Shown here one piece after another: positions 21,490 to 31,427 of a stretch of 64,000 nucleotides of DNA. The stretch is from Clitoria ternatea (Eukaryota; Streptophyta; Magnoliopsida; Fabales; Fabaceae). Under the pieces are notes generated by a model. It saw only the letters and a list, made by a program, of their open reading frames with translations, did not search any database and was not told where the DNA came from. The position numbers were made by a program, and so were the translations under genes. The stretch covers positions 42,804,501 through 42,868,500 of the forward strand of contig CM075671.1 in NCBI GenBank assembly GCA_037962975.1. Direction: 5' to 3'. Numbering within the stretch: the first letter of the stretch is position 1; each line of letters starts with the position of its first letter.

Positions 21490-22340
21490 TGTGACTCGAT
21501 AAATCTCCGAGTGAAAATTTAAAATATTTGATGAGTATGAATTGTTATCTTACTGAATGTTGTTGTTGGGTTTGCCGAGTGAACTACTACGATTTCCGAA
21601 TGAGACTTATATATATATATATATTTAAATTGTTAAATTCTGCTCTATATTAGTTATGATGCCAAACACTCACCCTTGTTGTTATTTTAATTTAGTAACC
21701 AGTGACAGGGAGGAAGCCGGAGCCATGGAGTCGCGCCAAGGGGGAGATCGATGCCAAGGCCCGAGTGATTGTGTAGAGTATATGTGTGTATAAGGAGTTT
21801 CCGAGTGTTTATTATTATCTGTGTGCCAACTTAATTTGAATCGGATGCGAATTTATATTTTAAAATACATGGATCTTTATGTTTTCTTGTTTGCTGTGAC
21901 AGCTCATTAACTAGCGGATTCATTCCCGAGTGGGGGATAACCGAGAGACCCCATTCCGGGTGGAAGGTTAGAATGTCCCGAGTGGGATTGGTTGGGAGAG
22001 AGTTCCGAGTGAAGAAAGTGTGTAAAGATTTCGAGTGAAGAAGGTGTATCATGATTCCGAGTGAAGAAAAGTTGGATGTGTCCGAGGGGAAATCTGAGTT
22101 TCTTCCGAGGGAAGTAAGGATAGGGTATTCACCGAGTGAGGATATTCGGGGAAGCGATAATCGAGTGAAGGAGGTTGAATTATCCCCGAGGGAGTTGTGA
22201 CCGAGCTAAGCTTTCTGAGTAAGGGGTAGTAATGAGTCAAATGTGGAATGTCCGAGTGAGTGGAAGTGGAGTGTTTTCCGAGTGAAACCCTATTGCCGAG
22301 TAAACCATTTTACCGAGTGAATCCCCATGTGAGTCCGCAT
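21490..22340 (+). repeat. CCGAGTGA octamer field in G1 LTR
   Basis: Many dispersed copies of CCGAGTGA or one-base variants, often as TTCCGAGTGA. Element C's LTR (39717-40290) has a similar field. Spacing is irregular compared with the palindrome arrays. Element C inserted within the corresponding field of the 3' LTR. Confidence 0.7.
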
Positions 22341-22352
22341 GTGCGTCTTGTT

Positions 22353-22449
22353 CGCTTAGACTTCAGGTGTGGCATTCGCTCAAGCGAGTCGGTACTCGCC
22401 TAAGCGACTCTCGGATTTCGCCTAGGAATTTTGGGGTCTCGCTCAGGCG
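22353..22449. repeat. CGCTYRAGCG quasi-palindrome array in G1 LTR
   Basis: Five members (CGCTCAAGCG, CGCCTAAGCG, CGCTCAGGCG and two degenerate ones) are centred near 22357, 22381, 22401, 22423 and 22444. Steps are 24, 20, 22 and 21 bp. The copy in the 3' LTR lies at about 62794-62890. Confidence 0.7.
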
Positions 22450-22860
22450 AATGACCCCTGTCCTCTTCCTCTTCTTTTGCTCCTTCTTCTTCCCCCGCTG
22501 TTTCAACTCCATTTTACCGAGCGGATGTTATTCTGCGTGCACTCTTATTATCATTTTGATTGCATCTAAGTGAATACTGTTTGTTATCAAGACCGAGTAG
22601 AACCATTTCCGACCGGTTATTATTTTAACATACTTTTATTTAAAGATTTATTTTAGAACGGTTTTGTTGATACTGAGCATGATTTTATGTAGCTAAAAGA
22701 GGTAAATATTATTTTACATCTAGACCGAGTGGATTAAATGTTAAAAGAAGTAAATACTAATTTATACTAAGATACAAATTTTATTCAACGCAAAAAATTT
22801 ATTGTGAAAATAATCTGCCGTATGTAAATAAAAAGGTAAATTAACCTAGGATGTTACAGT

Positions 22861-22872
22861 TGGTATCAGAGC
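22861..22872 (+). other. G1 primer binding site (initiator Met tRNA)
   Basis: TGGTATCAGAGC, two bases after the LTR end at 22858. Confidence 0.95.
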
Positions 22873-23091
22873 GGTTCTTTCTAGAGCCGGGTGTATGGGT
22901 CAATCCAGTGATTGTATGAGTCCGGTGAGGGCTGGTTGCATTCAATTGTGTTGTGTTTTGCTTGTGCAGCTTGGCATCGTTCCCTTGGCACTCCATTGGC
23001 ATGGTATTTTATGTGTGTGAGGTAAATTTTCGACTCCCTGGTTGGCATTGGTTATTAATGGTGATGTGTTTGCTCATTGTAGAATTACAAT

Positions 23092-26000
23092 ATGGCTGAA
23101 GGAACTAGTTTCGGTGGAGGAGACGATTTCTTCTCCAAATTTACCCAGTTGATGAGTAGGACCGAGTCTGGTCCCACTCTGGACAAATTCCTGAAAAGGA
23201 ATCCCCCGGCCTACAAGGGAGGACATGATTATGACGGGGCATACATTTGGATCAGGGACATCGAGCAGGTCTTTGAATACTTCGAGTGCTCGGAAGAAAA
23301 AAAGGTTTTGTTTGCTACCTATCAATTAAAGGACGAGGCTAGAGTATGGTGGTCTCGGGTGAAGGTACAGATGAACGCCGCAAATAAGCCGCTAGTATGG
23401 GTAAATTTCCGAAGGAGATTCCTTGTTAAGTACTTCCCGGATAACTACAAAATCCGGAAGAAGATAGAATTCCTGAAGTTGGAGCAAGGTCGACTGTCTG
23501 TGGCTGAGTACACCAGCAAGTTCGACGAGCTGTGTGATTTTTACCATCCTTTTTCACTGGAAGGGACTGAGGGCAGCAAGTGTGCTAAATACGAGGCTGG
23601 ACTACGGATTGAACTCTGTAGTGTAATTGTACCGATGGAGATTCGGGACTACCCGACACTGGTGAACAAAGCTAGACTGACCGAAGAGGTGCAGTTACAA
23701 AGGACGTCTCAGCCGAGAGACAAAAAGCCACTGAAAGCAAAGGGGTTCAGCTTCAAGAGGATGGGCCAATTCTTTCGGGGCGGCAAGTCTTCCTCCACCT
23801 CTTCATCCTCTTCCGGTCGGGGTTCTACTGGCCGATCGGGTAATCCGTCTGATAGTCGTGCGTGCTACAATTGTGACCAGGAGGGTCACATTGCCAAATA
23901 CTGTCAAGCCAATCAAATTGTGTGCTTCCAGTATGGACAGCCGGGGCACCTCAGGCCCGATTGCCCCTAGAGGCAGTAACAGGGCAGGCAGGGCAACCGA
24001 ACCAACCCTTCTGGAACTCGGGGTGCCAATTTTCAGAGAGGAGGCAGGCATGGTGCTGGTCGGGGAGGCCAACAATCGGGAAGATCTGATGCCCAGTCCA
24101 ATGGTGCCCAGAATGCCATGACCGGGCGGGTGTTCGCGTTTGATGCCTCGGAAGCCACGAGGAATGACAACTTGGTGCAGGGTAAGTGCCTCATCTGTGG
24201 CTATCTTGTTGATGTAATTTACGATTTGGGTACGACCCATTCATTTATTTCCGAGAGTTGTGTGCGACGGCTTGGTTTGCCGATCGGTTTAATGGAGAAC
24301 GCCCTTATTGTTTCCACTCCAACCGGTTCCACTTTTCACGCAACCACCGTGTGTAGAGATATGTCGATGCAAATCGAAGACCGTACTTTCCGAGTGAATT
24401 TTATCTGTATACCGTTGAGGAACTTAGATGTTATTCTAGGTCTCGATTGGCTAGCTGCTAATCATGTGATGGTCGACTGCTATCGGAAGAGTATTGTTTT
24501 CTCTCAAGAACTCGACACGAAGGATGTGGTGAGTGATGTCTCAGCCACATATGTTATTTTATTTGCTTCGGAGGGTCGGTATAACCTTCTGCCGAGTGAT
24601 ATTCCAATTGTTTGCGAATTTCCTGATGTTTTTCCGGAAGAAATTCCGGAGTTGCCTCCCAGTTGGTAGATTGATTTCTCTATTGACTTAATTCCTGGGG
24701 CAGAGCCTGTGTCCCGAGCGCCATATAGAATGTCTTCGGTGGAATTGGCCGAGGTAAAGAAACAAGTAAATGAACTGCTGGAAAAAGGTTTTATCCGACC
24801 GAGTGCTTCACCATGGGGCGCTCCGGTGTTACTGGTAAAGAAGAAGGACGGTAGCATGCGAATGTGCATCGATTATCGACAGCTGAATAAATTGACGATT
24901 AAAAATAAATATCCATTGCCTCGGATTGATGACTTGTTGGACCAATTGAAGGGCGCTGTTGTGTTTTCTAAGATCGACTTGAGGTCGGGATACCACCAGA
25001 TCCGAGTGAAGTCGGAAGATATTCCGAAGACAGCATTTCAGACTCGGTATGGGCACTTCGAGTACATTGTAATGCCCTTTGGAGTGACGAATGCCCCTGC
25101 CATCTTCATGGATTATATGAATCAGATTTTTTAACCATACTTGGACCAGTTTGTGGTGGTATTCATTGATGACATCCTGGTGTATTCGAGGTCGGTTGAG
25201 GAGCATGCTCAACACCTTCAGACCGTTCTGCAGATACTTCAAGAGAAGAGGTTGTATGCTAAACTATCCAAGTGTAATTTCTGGGAAAGTAGTGTATAAT
25301 TCTTGGGGCATGTAATTTCCCGAGAGGGCGTCTCGGTTGATCCGACAAAAATTAAGGCGGTTATGGCTTGGGAGAGGCCGAGGTCAGTAACTGAAATCAG
25401 AAGTTTCCTCGGATTAGCTGGATACTATCGACGTTTCATTGAAGGGTTCTCTCGGATTGTACTTCCTCTGATGCGGTTAACAAGAAAAGAAAATCCCTTC
25501 GTGTGGTCGGAAAAGTGCGAGTTGAGTTTCCAGACTCTCAAACGATGTTTGACGACTGCCCTGGTGCTTGCATTGCCCGATGTAACACGGGAATTTGTAG
25601 TGTATTGTGATGCATTCAAGTTTGGTTTGGGATGCGTGCTGATGCAATCCGACCGGGTGATTGCCTATGCTTCCAGGCAATTGAGACCCCATGAATTGAA
25701 TTATCCGACCCATGATCTGGAGCTAGCGACAGTAGTGTATGCATTAAAGATTTGGCGTCATTACCTTTATGGGTCCCGTTTTGTGGTGTTCAGTGACCAC
25801 AAAAGCTTGAAGTATTTATTTGACCAAAAGGAGCTAAATATGAGGCAGAGAAGGTGGGTGGAGTACTTGAAAGATTATGACTTCGACTTGAGGTACCACC
25901 CGGGCAAAGCGAATATTGTTGCCGATGCACTGAGCAGGAAGGTGTTGCACGTGGCTTACTTGATGGGCAGAGAGCAGGAATTACTGGAGAGCTTTAGGGA

Positions 26001-27496
26001 TATGAACATTGGAGTTGTTATGGACGCTCTAAATCGAATGACGGTCGGAATGTTGAAGATCTCCAATGAATTTTTGGAGTCTATTGTTGCTGCTCAGAAA
26101 GACGATGAGGAGTTGCTGAAATTGATTGACACTCAGGCTCGAGGCAAGGATATGGAGTTAACTCGGGGTAATGATGGAATATGGAGGTTCCGGGACCGAG
26201 TGGTGGTGCCTGCACATGGATATTTCAGGCAAGCTGTGCTAGTTGAGGCACACAGGAGCTCTCTGAGTATTCATTCCGGTGTGACGAAAATGTATCATGA
26301 CTTGAAGAAGGAATTCTAATGGCCGGGCATGAAGAAGGCAATAACCGAATACGTGAGGTCCTGTGTGATATGCCAAAAGTGCAAAGTCGAACATCAACGA
26401 CCCCCAGGTTTGCTTCAACCCCCAGAAATTCTGATCTGGAAGTGGGAAAGCATCACCATGGACTTCGTATCTGGGCTACCTCGCACCCGAACCGGGTGCA
26501 ACGCGATTTGGGTAATTGTTGACCGATTAACCAAGAGTGCCCACTTCCTGGCGATGAATATAAAATGGCCACTGGACCGATTGGCTAGGGTGTATGTTGC
26601 TGAGATTGTACGACTGCACGGTGTACCTTCAAGCATTATTTCTGATCGGGATCCCCGATTCACTTCAAGATTTTGGGGGAGCTTGCAACAAGAACTGGGT
26701 ACTGAGCTCAGACTGAGCTCGGCGTACCATCCCCAGACCGATGGCCAGTCGGAGCGGACAATACAGACTCTCGAGGATATGCTGAGGGCATGTGTGTTAG
26801 AGCAGGGCGGATCATGGGAGAAATACTTGCCTTTGGTGGAGTTTGCAATCAATAACAGTTATCATAGCAGCATGGGGATGGCTCCATATGAAGCCCTTTA
26901 TGGTCAGAAATGTCGTACTCCATTATGTTGGAATGAGAATGGCGATGCCATTCATCTGGGGCCTGAGCTGATTCAAGAGATGAACGAACAAGTTGCTTTA
27001 ATCCGGGAGAAGATAAAAATTGCCCAAGACCGACAAAAGAGCTATTATGACAATCGGCATAGGCTGCTTGAGTTTCAAGTGGGCGACTGGGTGTTCTTAA
27101 GGATTTCACCGACTAAAGGTGTAGGTCGGATTTTGAAGAGCCAAAAGCTTAATCCGAAATACATTGGGTCATACGAAATGCTGGAACGGATTGGTGAAGT
27201 TGCTTACCGACTGGATCTTCCCCAGTCATTGACTAACATCCACAACGTGTTTCACGTATCACAACTTCGAGCCTACATTCCGTGTGACACAATGATTGTA
27301 CCGAGTGACTCCATTGAATTGAAGCAGTTAAGGAGCAAATGAAACAGTTAAGGAGTATCAAATGAAACAGTTAAGGAGCAAGGAGGTGCCATTGGTGAAG
27401 GTGAAATGGCAGAATTTGAATTGGATAAACTACACTTGGGAATTAGAATCGGATATGAGGTGGATGTACCCCCATCTTTTTCAATCGGAACATTGA
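23092..27496 (+). pseudogene. gag-pol: G1 gag-pol, broken by six in-frame stops and a C-terminal frameshift
   Basis: A single reading frame runs from the ATG at 23092 but carries stops at 23968, 23977, 24667, 25132, 25297 and 26317. A small repeat expansion gives a TGA at 27340. The chromodomain-like tail then continues in another frame to 27494-27496. Domains in order: Retrotrans_gag; zinc knuckles near 23863 (intact) and 23923 (second Cys replaced by Tyr at 23932); protease near 24223, where the expected D-S/T-G reads D-L-G; RT with FIDD at 25162-25173; RNase H; integrase with HHCC and intact catalytic Asp 26461, Asp 26644 and Glu 26752 (D-X35-E). The region 22873-23091 is an untranslated leader. 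Five of six stops sit where Gln codons are expected, which suggests C-to-T decay. It cannot make a full polyprotein. Confidence 0.93.
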
Positions 27497-27515
27497 TTTC
27501 GGGGACGAAATCCCC

Positions 27516-27531
27516 TTTTAGGGGGGGTGGA
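27516..27531 (+). other. G1 polypurine tract region
   Basis: A purine run of seven Gs followed by TGGA abuts the 3' LTR start at 27532. Confidence 0.8.
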
Positions 27532-28350
27532 TGTAACATTCCTGGTATTTTTAATAAAAATTATCGAGAGTGGAAAATATTAGTAAATATTTTAGTGATT
27601 TATTTAATATTCGATCTGCCTGAACCGGGGTCAAGGAATCCGGTGTCGGGCCGGTCTCAGATGTGAGGACCAAACAGTGTTGAAGATTGGTTGTGCAGGG
27701 GAGAACGGTGAAAGACGTGCTGTCTTGTGACTGATGCTTATCCGGTGTGCCTGGAGTGGTCTTGGATTAACCGGTGTGAGGAGAACGCCTAACTCGGAGT
27801 TATAGTTTGGATTAACCTCTTGTATGGCTGAGGCAAACGGATATGCATAACAAAGATGTAAGGACGGATGAAGTGTCCGACCTCTCGAGCGTTAGGTCGG
27901 ATTACCGAGGTGTGGGCGTTACGCCTGGACACCGGTTGGTCGGTATCCAGCTCGGATCGATACTCTTATGAAGTATTAGACAGTTACGAATAATTAAACA
28001 TTGTGAAAGCAAATAAGCGTAGTTCGCCGGTAATTATAAAAGAATCCAATAAGATGAAATTGATTAAAAACTTTTAATGAGAATGCAAATAAAATAGGGG
28101 AAAAGGCTGTCTTGCCCCTGAGCTTTATATAAAAAGAAATCCTCTCTCTCCCCTCTTCATTATTTACGAACTACTTCTTCTTTTGGTCTGTCTCTCCTTC
28201 TTCTTCGTTTTCTCCTCTCTTGCCGCTGAGTTGCATGCGCCGAAGTGCTAAAGCTTTAATCGAACCCTATTCCTGTGATCGTGGCCTCAAGGTGAGTCCA
28301 CTGATCTATTTTATTTGTGGCTCCTTATCCCCTTTCGTTTCTCTGGTAGC
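27532..28350 (+). repeat. G1 3' LTR, piece 1 (before element A)
   Basis: Matches 19804-20638 of the 5' LTR with about 3% mismatches by eye and a deletion of about 20 bp near 28240. It ends at GTAGC, the target site of element A. Confidence 0.93.
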
Positions 28351-30089
28351 TGACGTTTTAATTTTTGCAGTCGTTATTCCGTCAAATTAGTACATTAAAA
28401 TTAATTAACGTAGTACTAGGGTGTCAACCTAGGTCGTTCTCTCAAGGATCAACACAGAAATTTAGGAAAAATCAAGTCTTAAACTAATTTTTAACAATTA
28501 AAAATAAAAACTAAACAACTAAAAATTTTTACAAACATAAGTTCACTAACATACAATTGGGGGGGTTTGATTGCTTTTTGTTGTCACAATTAAAATTAAA
28601 ACAAGGTAAATAAAGGATTTAAAACAATAAATAACAAGCGATTGATTTTCTTGGAGTATTGTAAATAAATTTATCCTTGGTTCACTAAAGATAACTTGTA
28701 TACTTATTAATGTTAATTTCTTAGCTCAATTTGAATTGATCAACTAAGCGTCTTTTTCAATTCACAATTCCTTTACTTTCATTTAAAAATGAATATTTGA
28801 ATCAAGCATCCTAATTAAGCAAAAGGAGTCAAGATCTTAAAATCTAGGAATTATTGAGCATACATAAGAACATCGCCTATATACATAATCTATTCTCAAA
28901 TTATGGAATTAAGCAAACCATAATTATTAAAAGTGATTATGAAAATATTCATTAAGCATGTATATTTCCTTAATCCATTCTAATTTGAAATCTTATTTAA
29001 CTCCATTTGAATAACTAAACCGATTAAGCATACAAATTTAATTAAACAAAATGGAATTAAATAAGTAGAGAATGATTATGAAGAAATAACAATAATAAAA
29101 GCATACTATATTAAAATTAATGACCTCAAAATTACATTACAACATTCTCCAAGAAAATCAATCTAAGGGTTTTAGCCCTCCATAATTACAACTACAACAA
29201 TAAAACTAACCCGGAAATGGAGAAGTTGCTGGAGAAACTCCAACAAAGAAGAGAAGCAGAGAACGTGTGAAGAAGGGAGGAATTGAAGAATGAATGAAGA
29301 ATGGTGTGTTACAAGCCTTCCTCTTGTGCCTATTTATAGGAATCAGAAAGCAAAACTGTGCCATAAAATATTTCAATGGAAGGAGCACTCTTCATTAATC
29401 AATTCAATGGTGCTCCATGATCAGCTAAGTGCTCAATGATATGCTTTAGTGTTGTTTCCACTTTGATAATGCGTTATCTGATGTTTCCACTGATGGATTT
29501 GTGCCTGAATCGATTCATCTAGGCAATTTTTGGGCAATTTTACACATAGGAATCGATTCCTCAGGGGTGGGAATCGATTCCCAAGCACATGAATCGATTC
29601 ATGCTTGTTTGAATCGATTCCCAGGCCTTTAAAATACATATGAATCGATTCACAGGGGTGGGGAATCGATTCCTAGCTGTATGAATCGATTCCCAGGGTG
29701 CTTGAATCGATTCCTTGCTGTATGAATCGATTCCCAGGGTGCTTGAATCGATTCCTTGCTGTTCTTTTGTGTGGGAATCGATTCCCACATTGGTGAATCG
29801 ATTCCCAGACCTGTTCTGGTGCTTTTCTCGCATTTTTGACCATTTCTTGAGTCGTGGCTTCTTTCGTTTGACCTGTGGTAATTATTTTTTAATTACAGGC
29901 TTAATCACACACTACAAAACAAGAGAAAACCAACTTTTATTAAAAATTTATCCTTAATTCATTTTAAAATTAAATATTAAATAAAGCTCAAATGATGAAA
30001 ATGTGTTAAAGTGCAGTATATTACACACTAAGTGATGGCAAATTATACACATTTAAATTGAGGAATTAAGGATAAATCATGCATCATCA
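28351..30089 (-). repeat. Element A 3' LTR (left copy)
   Basis: On the minus strand, U3 is at the right (about 29340-30089) and carries the GAATCGATTC array. A CTATAAATAGG TATA box lies at about 29329-29340, and R-U5 extends to 28351. Frames at 29206, 29433 and 29561 recur identically in the other LTR and are not genes. Confidence 0.93.
29517..29804. promoter_or_regulatory. Phased GAATCGATTC array in element A U3 (left LTR)
   Basis: Thirteen palindromes start at 29517, 29550, 29571, 29591, 29611, 29642, 29663, 29683, 29704, 29724, 29745, 29775 and 29795. Steps are 33, 21, 20, 20, 31, 21, 20, 21, 20, 21, 30 and 20 bp. From the second copy on, every step is 2 or 3 turns of about 10.3 bp. It lies upstream of the TATA box in the direction of transcription. 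Confidence 0.88.
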
Positions 30090-30104
30090 AATACTCCCAC
30101 ACTT
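30090..30104 (-). other. Element A polypurine tract
   Basis: On the minus strand AAGTGTGGGAGTATT directly precedes the 3' LTR. Related purine motifs (AAGTGTGGGGGTG type) recur at about 30697-30716 and 31328-31345. Confidence 0.75.
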
Positions 30105-31236
30105 ATTCTTTTGCACTCCCGGGCAAAATCAAAATAAAAACAAGTATCACAATTTATTTGAAAACATTAAGTTGAAAATAACACACAGATTTGGCATGAA
30201 ATTTTAAGAATATACAGAGAAACAAGAGTTTTCAACATGAAAGATACAGAGCATCAAGATATATATAAAAATCATTCAAACACTTAGGCATGTGAAAATT
30301 AAATTAAACTGAAAAGAAGATCATAAGTGATAGAATCTCACAAGACATACTCTCAACTCTCAAGTGTTTAAAGTTTGTGTATACACTCAAAACAATTCCT
30401 GAAAAACAAACAGTCTAAAAATTTGGCAAGTTTCTCAATTCTACAATCAATCACAAATGAATGTATAGATTAACAGGGCTTTCACAGGGTTGCAATGTGG
30501 CCAAGGTTAAAATGGATGAAATATATATATTTATATATATATATCAAAAAGAATAATGAAGCAATTAATTTTTACTGGCAAACAATGAGGGTAAAACATT
30601 TATTGTATGGTATTTGGCAATTTTTTTTTTTTTTTTTTTTTTTTAATACTGAGATTGCATAACACTTGGAACAAGAGTTGCAATTCCTTTTTGCACACCC
30701 CCACACTTATTTGAATGCCTGTTTGACTTGATTCCAAAGCTTCAATATCTTTCTTAAGGTAGGTATATTTTTGTTTTTTTATCCATGGCTTATTTGAGCT
30801 GCAACAAGGAAATAGTTAAATAGGCTCAAAATGGCTAGCAAGAGATGATTTATTCATGGTAGGTTTATCTGGCTTAATGGCTCAACTGAACAAAATGCCT
30901 GTATCAAAATATATTCATGTGAGTTTCAAGTATCATCAAGAATCAAGACAAAAATTAAGATGTAAGCCTTCAGGAATTAATCACACATGAAAGGATTAAG
31001 ATGGTTTAAAGTGATCCATCAAATTTTAAGGCTCAAAAATCTCACAAGGTATAATTCTATCATATATGATCATCTATCAATTATCATGTCATTCTCAACA
31101 TACCAAAAATGTTTGAGTTCAAATTATAACATATCATTAAGCTCATATCAAACATGAAAGAATTTACTTGTTACTCATGCATATCTTAAAATTCCAATAA
31201 AACATGCCATTTTAAAACAAAAACACACATAAAATC

Positions 31237-31271
<35 letters not shown>

Positions 31272-31427
31272 TTTCACACAAAATTTAATCACACAACACA
31301 CAAATGATAAAAACACACAAATGATCCCACCCCCACACTTAAATCATACATTATCCTCAATGTAAGACAGAGCATACAAAATAGACAATATAATGAAAAA
31401 GTAAAGAGATGGGTAAGAAAAACTCCC
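30105..31427 (-). other. Element A non-coding 3' region
   Basis: 1.3 kb between the gag stop and the polypurine tract. AT-rich with a poly-T run near 30620-30643 and two further polypurine-like motifs. The homologous region exists in element B (45983-47396). No ORF. Confidence 0.7.

Larger units (their letters stand above)
19804..22858 (+). repeat. G1 5' LTR
   Basis: 3055 bp. Contains a TATA box near 20395, splice-donor-like GGTGAGT (about 20576) and GAGGTAAGG (about 20861), a CCGAGTGA repeat field (about 21490-22340), a TA tract near 21610 and a CGCTYRAGCG array (22353-22449). Open frames inside it (20435-20708, 21831-22240) reflect repeats and are not genes. Confidence 0.93.

Noticed and set aside
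29206..29957. Several short frames repeated at 35200-35951
   Set aside because: They are in element A's two LTRs and include translated palindrome repeats.
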